A stretch of DNA of 64,000 nucleotides. Source: Coniochaeta sp. PMI_546 (taxonomy: Eukaryota > Ascomycota > Sordariomycetes > Coniochaetales > Coniochaetaceae). The notes below the pieces were generated by a model. The model did not search any database. It saw nothing but the letters and a program-made list of their open reading frames with translations, and was not told the DNA's origin. Positions 24,264 to 35,375 of this stretch are shown piece after piece. A program made the translations under genes and the position numbers. Within the stretch, counting starts at the first letter, position 1. Each line of letters begins with the position of its first letter. The DNA is taken from positions 434,001-498,000 of the forward strand of contig MU271146.1 of NCBI GenBank assembly GCA_021432605.1. Reading direction: 5' to 3'.

Positions 24264-24512
24264 CTAGTAGTCGTTGCCGTCCGGACTGCGACTGTCCCGT
24301 GATGATGATGAGACACCATTAGGCAGAGATGAAGGACCGCTGTTGTGATTTGATTCGTGGTGGTTGGAGCGACGTCGTTGAGACGAACGGTTTGCGGCGT
24401 CCATTTGCCTCTTGGTGTGCTCGTGCATGAAGCGAGAATATGATCCGAGATCAGTCGGAGGCGAGGGAGACATGGAGAAGGTTGAGTAGTTGTCTCGTGG
24501 TGAGGACGACAT
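24264..24512 (-). CDS. Small hydrophilic fungal protein, function unknown
   Basis: Single-exon frame of 82 aa from ATG 24512 to TAG. It has a recognisable style seen in uncharacterised filamentous-fungal proteins: MSSSPRDNYSTFSMSPSPP, then a short helix LGSYSRFMHEHTKRQMDAAN, then basic SSQRRRSNHHES and a Ser/Asn/Asp-rich end. There is no membrane segment or signal peptide. The low-complexity composition suggests a disordered protein with one short helix. I do not know a function. Coding is supported by the clean ATG and the non-random helix, not by homology I can check. Confidence 0.65.
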   Translation of the reverse strand: MSSSPRDNYSTFSMSPSPPTDLGSYSRFMHEHTKRQMDAANRSSQRRRSNHHESNHNSGPSSLPNGVSSSSRDSRSPDGNDY

Positions 24513-24626
24513 GATGAGTTGGATGTCTTGATATCTGGGTTCAAAGACAAGTGTAAGAAGTGTGAGGTAGGCTAGGCCGCTTGATTGTGGCTTTCAAGGC
24601 TGAAGTTGTGTGTGCGTGTGTGGAGG

Positions 24627-24682
24627 CTGATGCTTTTGATGCTTTTGATGCTTTGATACTGATGCTAATGCTGATGCTGATA
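24627..24682. repeat. Imperfect microsatellite, GATGCTTTT / GATGCT units
   Basis: Three GATGCTTTT-like 9-mers run into degenerate GATACT/GATGCT hexamers. It lies just upstream of the 82-aa gene, probably in its transcribed leader or promoter. Confidence 0.75.
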
Positions 24683-26479
24683 AACACGGGGGAAAGGTCA
24701 TGCGGCAAGAGCTGTGATTTTATAAACGGAGCGTACACTAAGGCGGAGAGGTACTGACGTGATGGGTGAAAAGGGCCTCTACTAACAGCAATATCAGCAT
24801 ACGTAGGAATGTTGAGACTAGAGGCAAAGGATGGGAAATCCCTTCCGTCACCGCGAGCTACGTCGAAACAGCACACTAACCCGTCCCCCTCAGCAAGCCT
24901 GGCACGCCGATCTCAGGGTTCTGGCCCGCTTAGTGCTACAACTTCAACCCTCCATCAGACGGATCTACATTCATGAAAGCTGTTTCCATCGCCGCCAGTT
25001 GAAGAAGCCATGCACGGTACCTCGAAGGGGGCGCTGTGGTTCGCTCCCTCTGCATCACACAGCGACGATCAACAAGGATGGGCCTGCTCTTCATCCGCCT
25101 CGAGGATTGGTTGAAGTGGCCACAGTAGGCCAGGTGTAACAGTACGCTAGTCAGCGACATCAACGATGGATGGCAATGTAGAGTACTTGCGGTTCGATAA
25201 TGATGGCTTGGTGGGGAGCGAGGCTCAGAGAGGAAAGACCCTGCAGATCGCTCGGTATCTGAAGTCATAAGTGATCTCATATCATTGGCCACAGCCCCCT
25301 TTGTTCGTGCAACGGCGCGGCAGGCCAAAAAGAGGGACCACGACGAAAACCAAAGGGTGGAAATGCGATGCTCTCTGACCTCAGATGCGCTCGAAGCATC
25401 ATCGAACCTTTTGCCGTTCTCGGCATTCAACAGATGCCACTACACGTACAGAGGAATGGAAAGCCACCAGCCTTGATCTCGTAACGGGTGCCCTACATAC
25501 TGCCATAGCGTGCGTGTACGTGTAGTATTGAGATAGTAATTCTACCCGCGCTCACAGACAGAGCCGCGGCTCTGACAACAGTCTACCTGCGCAGATCTAT
25601 CGCAATGTGTACAGGATCGTTTCCACTTGGGCGTCAGGCTAAGCCATGAGGTCATTGGCTGACCCGAATACTATGTCAAAGAGATTCTCGTCTTTCGTGC
25701 AGATGGGGGAGCAACACAGGCATCATGTTATGTACCAGTACATTATACGTACACTAGGCTTCGGCAAAGACCTCCTTGACTATACATTGCCAGCGTTGGA
25801 GGACCAGGACTGCCTGCATCCGAACAAGGTTCCACCCACGTAGTCTGACGTGTGGTAAGGTGTGTGAGGTGTCCCATCCGGCCGTCACAGACCGGCCGAA
25901 CGTAGTGTAATAGTAAGTGTATGTACGCTGAGCGCCCGCCTGGCCCGGTCTCAAACGCGCTGCGCTAGCGGGAAGCGATGTGCAGGCGAGCAAGGAAATA
26001 TGGTATTTTCCCTGTTTTGCATGCTTCTGAAGCTATCACAACCACTGTTTTCCATATTTCAGGGAGCTGATTTCCCATCCTGCTGCATTATCTTGCACTC
26101 GAGGTCAATATTTGCACACTGGAGGCTCTTGCGAAGCGTAGGACGGCATTTTGGGTTGGTCCTTCGGCAGGACCAGAATGTCGGCGTTGAGGAGCTCGGA
26201 CGAGGCCGGGCGAAATGCTCGATGACAACAGCCATGACATCGTCTCCGAGTTCTGGAGGGCTTTGGGCAAAGCACAGGCCAATTGCAAACTTTTCAGCTC
26301 AAACAAACAGCCGCTCTGTGACGACAGATGAGGACCCTTGACGTTGCTTGCCTGGACGAAGGAAACGGTCGAAGTAACGGGTGAGGTCAGAATACGCCAC
26401 CCCGGATTCAATATAAGTGGGGCGTGACGTAAGTGCTGCCTGAGGCTGGAACATTCCGTAGCGACGACGACGTAGCGTA

Positions 26480-26495
26480 CCTAAGGTACCTTAGG
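26480..26495. promoter_or_regulatory. Perfect 16-bp palindrome CCTAAGGTACCTTAGG
   Basis: Fully self-complementary and of the same core as palindromes at 21654, 36113 and elsewhere. No adjacent gene start is identified, so it may mark an unrecognised promoter. Confidence 0.35.
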
Positions 26496-27555
26496 CCTTT
26501 TTTGTTTCCTAGGGCTGCCAAGTATCCACACGCGACCAACTTCGGACCTCCATCTCAAACGTCACTAGCAGAACAGACATTCACGACGGCAGGACGGTAG
26601 CCCACATTTGACGGACGGAAGCCAGCCTTGTTCGGTCATTTGTACTTGGCTGCCTTAAAATACTACCTAATGTAAAGGACGAATCACGACCTATGGCTGG
26701 ATATCCGGCTGGAGCTACGCATAGTGTACGTAGTGCATCCTGACCGCACACCGTTTTTCTAGTGTATCCGCCGATCCAGCGAGTGTCTCAGGGGCAAGAG
26801 CTTCCAAAGAATGGGGCGTTTGCTGTGTTTGTGGCCCCGGACTTTGAACTTTCCCGTCATGAGGGCATTCGGACAGTCCATATGGGATCCTCAACGTCGA
26901 TGAGGAGGGGGGTCTAGAGCGCTGATCTCGCCTTAATAATATGCATGGCTCATCCAGCCTTTCACATCGCTGCGATCCACGACACGAGGTTGCTACGGCT
27001 TGGCATCGGAACCAACTGATCATCGAATTTCCTTCGGTTGTCAATACATAAGCTTTCTGCCTACATGAATATTGCATCCTGGCCAGACTCGAAGAAGACA
27101 ATCTCAGCATCCCGTGGGTCTTAATCCGAAGCCATGTCATCCTGTTCAGTTGCGGCTATGACTTTGAAAGTTCGAGGAGAAACCTGATGGTTCAAACAGA
27201 ACCTTGGACGTGGCTTAATGTCTGCCCTCCAGAGGGCAGCCGGCCGAGTTACGCTTCCTAATGTGGCGATCTGCGTCCGACGAAGCTTTACCCGAACCTG
27301 CCGTCAACAGGGGTGACAAAGTGCGACAATTTCGACTCCTGACTCCTGGCTCGTGGCTACGTGTACATACACGTTCAGTTGGCGCTGATCCTCTGACGCC
27401 CGGCCATGGTGATCTGCGAGAGCAGTTCAGCGACGGAGGCACAAACTAGGCAAATGACGACAGTGGGAGCTACCCCTGTGTGGACCCCTATTCTAGGGTT
27501 CACAATGTCATGCGACAGCCTAGTGTTCCCAAGGCCTTCCGGCTTACTGAGACTC

Positions 27556-27591
27556 TCTGAAGGGTCTTCTGAAGGGTCCTCTGAAGGGTCT
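27556..27591. repeat. Three 12-bp tandem units TCTGAAGGGTC(T/C)
   Basis: Two full copies and one 11-bp copy in direct head-to-tail order within the gene-poor block. Confidence 0.8.
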
Positions 27592-29236
27592 GGCACCACT
27601 GTGAGCTACTGCACGTTCGTTGATCTTCGAATTATCGTCATCTTACTTTTCACGACCACACCACTGCCAGGATGTGTTGAACTGAAGGGGGTCTCTTTGC
27701 AGATAAGATTGGCACCTCGGCATGACATCTGGAGCGAATTACTGGATCTCAGGACGTCTATCACCCTTCAGATGGGCAGCTGGGATACACAACTAGCCAC
27801 GTCGGCAATCCCTTGCAGCCCAAAACTACCTTCGGCTCACTCCAAGTGGAGAGTTGGAAGGCGTCGATTCCACACTTGCACAGAGCAGCCCGCGACCTAT
27901 ACTATGACAATTTTCTAGCAAAACCACCTGTGTTGTGTAGAGGGCGGCCTGTGTTGTTCGATCTGGTAACGTGTCCAAGTTTATTGACTGCTGACTTCAC
28001 AAGTCCCAGAATGCCTACCCATGAGCTCACGGACTTCTATGTAAGTGATTTAAGTGGCTACCGAATGTTCAGCTGTGGTCCCTGCTGGGCCCTGACGTAC
28101 CGTAGTATTCTATACTAGTGGTAGCGTGAGGTCTTGCCCGTTGAATTGGCATGTTTTGACATTCTTCGTGGCTCAGGAGTCATCAGCGGGTTTAGGGTAT
28201 TGAATATATCACCCCCCAGAACATCGGCTTTAGCACAATGCGCACTGGCTTCTGTGGCCATTGTCAAGGCCGCTTGCACATGGTAAACCACATCTTGCAA
28301 GGCACTATCTCGCCGAATCGACTTGGCCGGACCGTTACATCTTCTGTGCCACCAGAGCAGCAGCCGCACCTCCAGGACCCATCCCATACGATCTGCTGTT
28401 CTTGACATTGCTAGCACCACCTGTTGCTGGTCAGACAGCTTGATACTGCATTTTTCGCCAAGCCGGGACGGCGCACACGGTAAAGCGAGATGGCAGGCAA
28501 CTGAATGAGGACTAATAACATGGCCCTTATTATCGAAAGGACATGCACAATTATGTAGAATTGTCCAATGTCCCCTCTCGTGATAAACGAGCCTCCCTGC
28601 TATTCTTTCTAGCTTAGACGCCTTTTCTCGACAGATGTGCCGGGTTGATGCTGAACCACCATGACCTGCACTCGTCAGCTAGCAAAAGCATCACTTCAGG
28701 CTCACATAGCCGCAGCTCCGCAGCATCGTTTATATTATTCGGCTTTGCCCATAGGACATCAGCTGTCGCGGAGTCGCGGACATTGTCGATCCGGCTAAAG
28801 TGAACTTTGCCGCCTGGAGGATTGCGAGCCGACCAACACGATGCTGGATTGTCACCCACAGCACCTCGAAACTCATATATTTTCTCGGGCATGGGTTAGA
28901 AAAGCTGCGGAGAGGTGCAGAACGGTCCGATATGGCCTGCACCTGTCATATATCGCGACATATCAGGCAACTCGAGCAGTGGTGGAGAAGCTCCAATCAC
29001 CCATCCGTTTGATTGCCAACAGATCATCCGTTCCTCCTCCTTGGGTCACATTTTGAGTCCTGCCGAACCCTCCGTGAGCTGGAGGTCGTCTTAAAAGGTG
29101 CCAATGTTTCGTACCAAGAACGCCATGCAGCTCTTGTCCCTCGACTCCCGTACCTCCCTGCTCAAGAATAGCAGAGCCGCGAGCCTTGGAACCAACAAGC
29201 TTCCCAGAGCCTCTGTGAGAGAGTAACACCGCCAAG

Positions 29237-30974
29237 ATGGTCGTCACCGCTGGAGGTTCCGACAACATCATCCATCGCATGGCGATGGATGATCCGGTGC
29301 CGTGGTACAAGAAGCCGAATCTGAGAGGACTGTACTGGTTGCTCTTTCCGACTACCATCGGCATCGAGATGACATCTGGGTTTGACTCTCAGATCATCAA
29401 CGCTGTGCAAATCGTTCCAGCATGGAAAGATTGTATGTGTGGTCTCTCGAATAGTAGCAGACGAATCCGTGGCTAACATGTCGTTTGTTCTCTCAAGACT
29501 TTGGCCATCCTAGCGGCGGTTACCAGGGCATCCTGGCATCATCTCTTCCTCTGGGATCGTGTATTGGTCTACCGTTCATTCCTTATGTCAACGACACGTT
29601 CGGTCGAAGGTGGTGCATCATCTTCGGTTCGACGTTGATGATCATCGGTTCTCTCCTGCAAGCCTTTTCCGTCAACGGTGAGTGTTCATTTTCGCTAAAG
29701 GCGTCGACGGCCGACTGACAGTCCACAAAGGCGTAATGTACATCCTCTCCAGAGCTATCATCGGTTTCGGCCTCCCATTCGCCATTGTCGCCGGCTCTTG
29801 CCTCATCGGCGAGCTCGGTTACCCCAAGGAACGCCCCATCCTCACCTCCCTCTTCAACGCCTGCTACTTCATCGGCGCCATCGTCGCGGCGGGCATCACT
29901 TTCGGCACGCAAACCATCCCTTCGGACTGGTCCTGGCGCATCCCGTCCCTCCTCCAGATGGCGCCCTCACTCCTGCAGGTCTGCTTTGTCTTCTTCCTCC
30001 CGGAGAGCCCCCGTTACCTGATTAGCAAGGACAAGCATGAGGAGGCATACGCCATCCTGGTCAAGTACCACGCCGAGGGCGACCCGGACTCGGAATTCGT
30101 CAAGGCCGAGATGGCCGAGATCAAGGAGACGCTGGCGCTCGAGGCCGAGAACAGCAAGAAGAGCTGGATGGACATGATCCGCACCGCAGGCATGCGGCGG
30201 CGCGTGCTCATCGGTTCCCTCCTCGGTCTGTTCACGCAGCTATCCGGCAACGTCGTCATCTCGTACTATCTGGGCGACGTTCTCAAGCTCATCGGCTACA
30301 CGGACCCGAGCTTCCAAGCCAAGTATAACCTGGGCAACCAGTGCTGGAACCTGGTTTCCGGCATCACCATCGCGCTGGTGGTCATGCGGTTCAAGCGCAG
30401 GACCATGTACCTGACGGCCATCGTCTCCATCCTCATCGTGTACGTGTCCTGGACCATCTGCAGCGAGCGGTTCGTCTCCACCAAGTCCACCGTCGCGGCG
30501 AAGTTCTCCCTGTTCTGGATCTACATGTACAGCCCCGCCTACAACCTGGGCTTCAACGCCCTCACGTACACGTACCTGGTCGAGCTGTTCCCCTTCACCC
30601 AGCGGGCGCGCGGCATCGCCATCTTCCAGTTCTTCGGCAAGGCGGCGCAGTTCTTCGGGACAAACGTCAATCCCATCGGGACCGGCGCGATCGGCTGGAA
30701 GTGGCTGCTTGTGTACTGCTGCTGGATCTGTGTCGAGGCGATCCTGATCTACTTCCTCTGGCCCGAGACGTCGGATCGCAGTTTGGAAGAGTTGGCTTTC
30801 TGTGAGTTTTCTCCTCGAGGACAAAGACCCGGATACTATGGGACATTTACTGACAATAACCTCGCAGTGTTTGAGGCCGATGAGCTCAAGGAGAGGACTA
30901 CGAGGGTGGTTGAGAAGACGCTGCATCACGAGGAGCTGGAGAAGGAGACTGTTACGACTAAGGAGCACGTGTAA
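29237..30974 (+). CDS. MFS sugar transporter
   Basis: Proton-coupled or facilitative sugar porter (SP family) of the plasma membrane. Four exons (29237-29432, 29498-29677, 29722-30801, 30868-30974) give 520 aa with about 12 hydrophobic helices. Family signatures are GFDSQIINAVQ in helix 1, NDTFGRRW between helices 2 and 3, the PESPRYLISK motif after helix 6, and a C-terminal FLWPETSDRSLEELAF. The third exon starts after a 44-nt intron, the shortest in the window. The sequence resembles the lactose/hexose-permease branch of filamentous fungi, many members of which carry disaccharides, but substrate cannot be read from sequence. It stands alone, without glycosidase neighbours. Confidence 0.93.
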
Positions 30975-31653
30975 GGCCATGTTGCCCCCTCCTGTCACTC
31001 CTCAGGTTGGAGCCTGCTGTATGTACGCTTGGTAAGCGGGCTGATGTCCGTGGCAGATGCAGCGCAAGCATGTAGGTCGAGATATGATGTGTTAGTCATC
31101 AAGCAATGTAGCATTCGCATATTTTCGCTAATTGTATGGAGTGCAAATGGCTGTACACTGTCCTCGAGCATGGCATCTTTTGCTATCGAATTGTGTTGTG
31201 TGAGTAAACGCGGATGTTCATGTGGCGTCGAATATCGCAGCTACAGATGGCACTGTTAGGCCTCAAGATCATCTATATATGCCCAGAATGATAAACGATC
31301 GAACTGTCTAACATGTCTCATTACATGATTAGATGTGATAACATGAGAACTCAAGGAGTGGGAAATGTGCGGAATGTTATGACTCCAAACATGCTAAAGA
31401 TCATCCCGACCATATGGGCCAGAGCACCCTAGGGTCTTGCGTTATTAGCTCTAGGCAGCTTCTCCTTGGCTTTATAGACTGCATCTTTGTGTTTCTAAGG
31501 CCCAAGCAGTTCCACGGGGACCGGCAAGTTCAAACGAAGTAACAACGGGCCGTGAACATGGCGATATTGCGGGCATCAAGTTTTATGCTACTAAATCTGA
31601 GACATTTCACCGAAGTTCATATCCTACATTCGCTCCTCTCACACGCGCGTACC
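30975..31653. other. Intergenic, convergent 3' ends
   Basis: About 680 bp, AT-rich relative to the flanking genes. No supportable frame. Confidence 0.55.
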
Positions 31654-33176
31654 TCACAACTCCTCCCGTCCCGTCGTCTTCGCCGTAGCAGCAACCTCAG
31701 CAAACGTCCCCTTCTCTTCCGTCACCTCGCTGGTGAGGGGTTTGCCAGACTCCCACTCGAGCGCCTTCAGCCTCTCGGTCAAGATGGGATGGGAGAAGTG
31801 ATAGCTCGCAAACATCCAGTCGGCGTCCATGGTGCTGAGGTTCTGGATCTGGAGCTTGATGAGCGACTTGGCCAGCTCGGTCTTGTAGCCGAGGTTCTTG
31901 GCGAAGGCGTCGGCCTGGAACTCGTAGCGGCGGCTGAGGATGTTCATCAGGAGCTTGATGAGCGTGTCCATGGGGCCCAAGACGTCGGAGAAGAGGATGA
32001 AGCCGACAATGATGGGGTGCTCCTTGAGGAAGCCGAAGGAGGTGTAGAGAGAGTCATTGTTGATGAAGACGGAGAAGAGGGTAAAGATGTAGAGGAAGTG
32101 GACCTGTTGCGGGTGATTAGTAATACGAGTTCACGTTGAAAATGGGGAAGCACCTCATACCTGAGAAATACCAAAGAGGCGGGTAGTGTGTCCCAGACTC
32201 CAGTGGCCGAGCTCGTGCGCCAAAACAGCGACGACCTCCTCAGTCTCGCTCTTCTCGATCAGAGTATCATAGATGACAATATGCTTCTTCCATGGCAAGC
32301 CAAAGAAGTAGGCGTTGCTGTGGGCGCTGCGCTTGCTACCGTCGATGACATAGAGTTCGTGGAGCGGGAACTTCAGCTTCTTGGCCAGGTCCTCGACGCC
32401 CTGCTTCAGCTTGCCAGGTTCCAGGGGCGAGAGCTTGTTGAACAGAGGCAGGATCGCAATCGGGTAGATGGTGATCATGAAGACCTGGAGTCCAGCTCCA
32501 AACAGCCACAGGTAGTAGAAAAACTGGTTTCCGGTCTTCTGGATGATGGCCAAGAAGGCAGACAGGATAGGCGGGGCGAGGACGAAGGCCAGCAGATTCG
32601 ACTTGATGAGATCAGTCACGAAGAGCTTAGGCGTCTGCTTGTTGAAGCCGAACTTCTCTTCCAGGACGAAAGTATGGTAGATGTTGGACGGCAGTGACAG
32701 GAGTTGGTGCAAGACGATGAACGAGAGGACAAAGACGATAGACTGCGAGATTTCGCCGCTGAAGCGAGCTGGCGCGAAGCGGACGATGAGGTTGCCGGCC
32801 CAGGACCACAGTTTCGGAAGGACGTCGAAATAGATGAAGCCGATGTTCTGGAGCTGACCGTAAAAGGAGTTCACCATCTCAAACTTGGCCTTGGCCCTGC
32901 CGTACGCCTGGCTCTTATCATAGACCTCTTGCGACACCTCATTCTCCAGAACCTTGGGCGGCTTGAGCTTCTTGAGGACCTGGTATTGGCGGTAACCAAG
33001 GAAGCTTTCGAAGAGGTATTGGGCGACGGAGAAGCCGATGATGAGCTTCTTCCACGGGAAGAGGGGCCGGTCGAGGACCTTCGCTAGGCGCTGGAGATAG
33101 AGATGTAGTTAGCCCGCATCCTGGCCACCATTTTCCGATGCGGCTTCGCTGGGACACATACCTGAAGGAAATCCAT
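31654..33176 (-). CDS. STE24: CAAX prenyl protease 1 (M48A zinc metalloprotease)
   Basis: ER/inner-nuclear-membrane protease that removes the last three residues of farnesylated CAAX proteins and makes a second N-terminal cut in a-factor-type pheromones. Exons 33176-33162 (only MDFLQ), 33090-32161 and 32103-31654 give 464 aa. The zinc motif is HELGHW, with the third ligand in SRRYEFQADAFA (Glu). Other family segments are EEKFGFNKQT and DGSKRSAHSNAYFFG, plus several long hydrophobic helices. Length is normal (yeast Ste24 is 453 aa). The usual C-terminal ER-retrieval-type basic end is replaced by TAKTTGREEL. It lies about 4.8 kb from mevalonate kinase and 6.9 kb from the farnesyltransferase alpha subunit. 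Confidence 0.96.
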
Positions 33177-33720
33177 CTTGGAGGCAAAGCCGGTGAAGCA
33201 CAGGAGCTGTCACCCGTTTACTGTACCTAAAATGAGTGGAGAGAAGGAAAAAAGATAAAGTGGACGATCAAAGAAGGAATGTAGTCAGCAAAGGCCAAAG
33301 GCAAGCTGTCCTTGAGGCTACCCGTTTTACGGCAATACGACATACGTAGCATCCATGGCTCCCCGCCAGGGCTGCCGCTGCGTTAGCGCTGCCTAGGTCT
33401 CCACCATCGAAGCTGATTGGCTAAAATGTGCCGACATCATTGTTCTCCAGAACCGCCTCTTAAGTGTTGACAGATACCCTGCATAACCCGTGTTACAGGC
33501 ACAAGGCAGGGTTTGGGACAATCGCAAGGCTTGCGAAATCGACAAGAGCCTCGTTCAAGCGTATATCTAGGAGCTACGGACGAGCTATGGAAAGGGGCCT
33601 ATCTTCAATTTAAGTCACGTTCGGCGATAGACCTTCATTGTTATGCAAAGGCGTCTCACTGTCCTGCTCTTGACTGCCAACGCGGCGCATTACCATCATC
33701 ACCTTTCAAGGACGATCTGC
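33177..33720. promoter_or_regulatory. STE24 promoter and 3' end of the next gene
   Basis: 544 bp between two genes read on the minus strand. A short palindrome-like CTGTACCTAAAA lies near 33217. No frame is supported. Confidence 0.5.
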
Positions 33721-34189
33721 CTATTGCCTCGCGATTCTCATGTTCGCCTTGACCCTTTCAAGCAGTTCCTCTCGCGTAGCCGAGCTGTGGGGATATAGAT
33801 TGCGCTGTCCGACAGAGATCAGCGACCTGCCCTTACACCGAGACTTATAGCAGTCATGAGTCCCCTTCCAACGAGTCAACGTACCGCAGCCAGCCATCTC
33901 CGCAGCTCTTCAAAAGTCCATGTCTCCGGCTCGCCTGTGGGATCAGAGCCCGCAGGGAACATATCTCCTCCCCAAATAGCCCAAACGGCGGTAGCCGTCA
34001 CCAAGCCCGCGAAGGCTTTGACATAAGGTTAGCCATGGTAAACCAGTCAGATGTGATGCAAAATACATGGGACATACCGAGGACAGCATTCTAGAGTGAC
34101 ACGTTAGCGACATGAGCCAATTATCAGCGGATACGGATGGCATGTGGACGTACTCTCGATCTCATGGCATTGTCGAGTGGTGTTGGCAT
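33721..34189 (-). CDS. 87-aa single-TM protein with SAP/Ish1-like domain, contains a 13-nt exon
   Basis: Four tiny exons (34189-34154, 34090-34078, 34015-33885, 33804-33721) assemble into 87 aa; no single frame reveals the gene. All introns are GT-AG and the phases agree throughout. The N-terminus MPTPLDNAMRSR precedes one membrane helix (VLAFAGLVTATAVWAIWGG). A linker (GEPETW) leads to a helix-turn-helix of SAP/LEM/Ish1 type: FEELRRWLAARNLYP then TREELLERVKANM. Small single-TM plus Ish1-like proteins occur at fungal nuclear-envelope or mitochondrial membranes; which applies here is unknown. Exon two is only 13 nt. Coding is supported by the consistent frame across four exons and the sensible domain order. 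Confidence 0.85.
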
Positions 34190-34673
34190 CTTGTTGACGC
34201 CTCAGTGTGGTGAGGTGAGGGCGATGTGGCTACTTTAGGTTCGAGTCTGGAGGCAATGCCCTTGGTTTTGAAGCTCTGGTAAGTTACCTCGGCGGGAGTT
34301 ATAACCACGATGATACTAGTCTACTTCGAAATCATCACATGCCGCCGTGTCATCCAAAATGTCCCAATTGCAATGTGGCATATTCGGGTGAGTCGTAGAC
34401 TCTGGACGAGCCTCGTGGCAAGCGGATGACGACCGGCGAATGGTAGGGAGCGCCACAGCCCGCTAACAGCCTCCAAACGCGTCAGCCACACGACGCCAAG
34501 ATTTCGGTCCACGCCCCACCACGACTGGTCCCGCGGCCCGCAGCCAGCTGCCACACTGGCGAATTCAAGACGCCCACAAAAATTATTCTCGCGAAATTCC
34601 CATACTCATCGAACTGACTTGGAATTCGATCGCCGTCAATACCCAACCACACACCCCAAGCCAAACCGACAAG
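34190..34673. promoter_or_regulatory. Shared divergent promoter: small TM gene and eL38
   Basis: 484 bp between two diverging genes. The side next to eL38 is rich in CCACAC/CCCCAAGCC sequence. No specific site is identified. Confidence 0.5.
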
Positions 34674-35120
34674 ATGCCTCAAGAAATCGCTGATATCAAG
34701 AAGGTACGACTCAATTCGGTCTTCGGCAGTTGCAATCGGGAGAACAGATGGCTAACGTAGCTCCCCAACAGTTCATCGAGATCTGCCGGCGGAAGGATGC
34801 CTCCTGTAGGTTTTGACCGACGATTCCCAGCGACAGCGAAACCGAAGCTCCACGACTAACCCCCAGTGTAGCCGCCCGGATCAAGAAGAACACCAAGTCA
34901 CAGCAGATCAAGTTCAAGGTCCGCTGCCAGCGACACCTGTACACCCTTGTCCTCAAGGACTCCGACAAGGCCGAGAAGCTGAAGCAGAGCTTGCCCCCTA
35001 GTACGGAACATCCTCGTCTCGTCCCGGTAAACACAGGCGAATGCTGACAATCTTTGCGCTATAGGCCTGCAGATCAAGGAGCTGCCGAAGAAGAACAAGT
35101 CTGGCAAGGCCTCATCGTGA
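34674..35120 (+). CDS. RPL38: Ribosomal protein eL38
   Basis: Small protein of the 60S subunit surface. Four exons (34674-34703, 34772-34805, 34872-35000, 35065-35120) give 82 aa, the normal length. The whole protein fits the family: [58 protein letters not shown] and the end [10 protein letters not shown]. Three introns of 64-68 nt in so short a gene are typical of filamentous-fungal ribosomal genes. The second acceptor is GTGTAG; the nearer CCCAG would break the frame. Confidence 0.96.
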
Positions 35121-35375
35121 GCTTAAGGGCTGACGACAGTTGGAATTTGGACGTTAAAAGGGCGGCGGGATCGATCAGATGGAACGGGCACATGCATTCC
35201 CCCTGACCGGGGGAAAAGGGACGGACCAGAGTCATGATTAGGCGTCTCGGAAACGATTCTTGGGATTGCTTTTACAGGTCTAAAATCAGACATGTATCGA
35301 ACGATTGCATTGAGCTGCCGGCCAACTATCTTTCCACCGACCATATATCCTGATCCTTTTTGCCTTGACAATTTC

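Larger units (their letters stand above)
24513..29236. other. Gene-poor block of 4.7 kb
   Basis: The left end should be the leader of the 82-aa gene and carries a GATGCTTTT-type microsatellite. The rest contains only short frames on both strands. The longest (164 codons at 24936-25430, minus; 141 codons at 26715-27140, minus; 170 codons at 27406-27918, plus) have low-information, frame-overlapping sequence and no family motif. A perfect 16-bp palindrome lies at 26480-26495 and a 12-bp tandem repeat at 27556-27591. No transposon ends or enzymes are recognisable. The right end is the promoter of the sugar transporter. Confidence 0.45.

Noticed and set aside
24936-25430. 164-codon minus-strand frame in the gene-poor block
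   Set aside because: Starts with TTG rather than ATG, overlaps opposing frames and has no recognisable motif.
16600-29236. Transposon or virus-derived fossil in the gene-poor stretches
   Set aside because: No terminal repeats, target-site duplications or element protein motifs were visible by eye, so I make no such call.
30240-30998. A 252-codon antisense frame over the sugar transporter
   Set aside because: It is a mirror of the transporter's GC-rich third positions; no motif.
31552-32697. Plus-strand frames opposite STE24
   Set aside because: They overlap conserved zinc-protease exons and show Glu/Val-rich antisense composition.
34225-34255. GGTTCGAGTC, tRNA T-arm-like
   Set aside because: The flanking bases do not form the required stem and no D or anticodon arm is present; similar hits elsewhere failed the same way.
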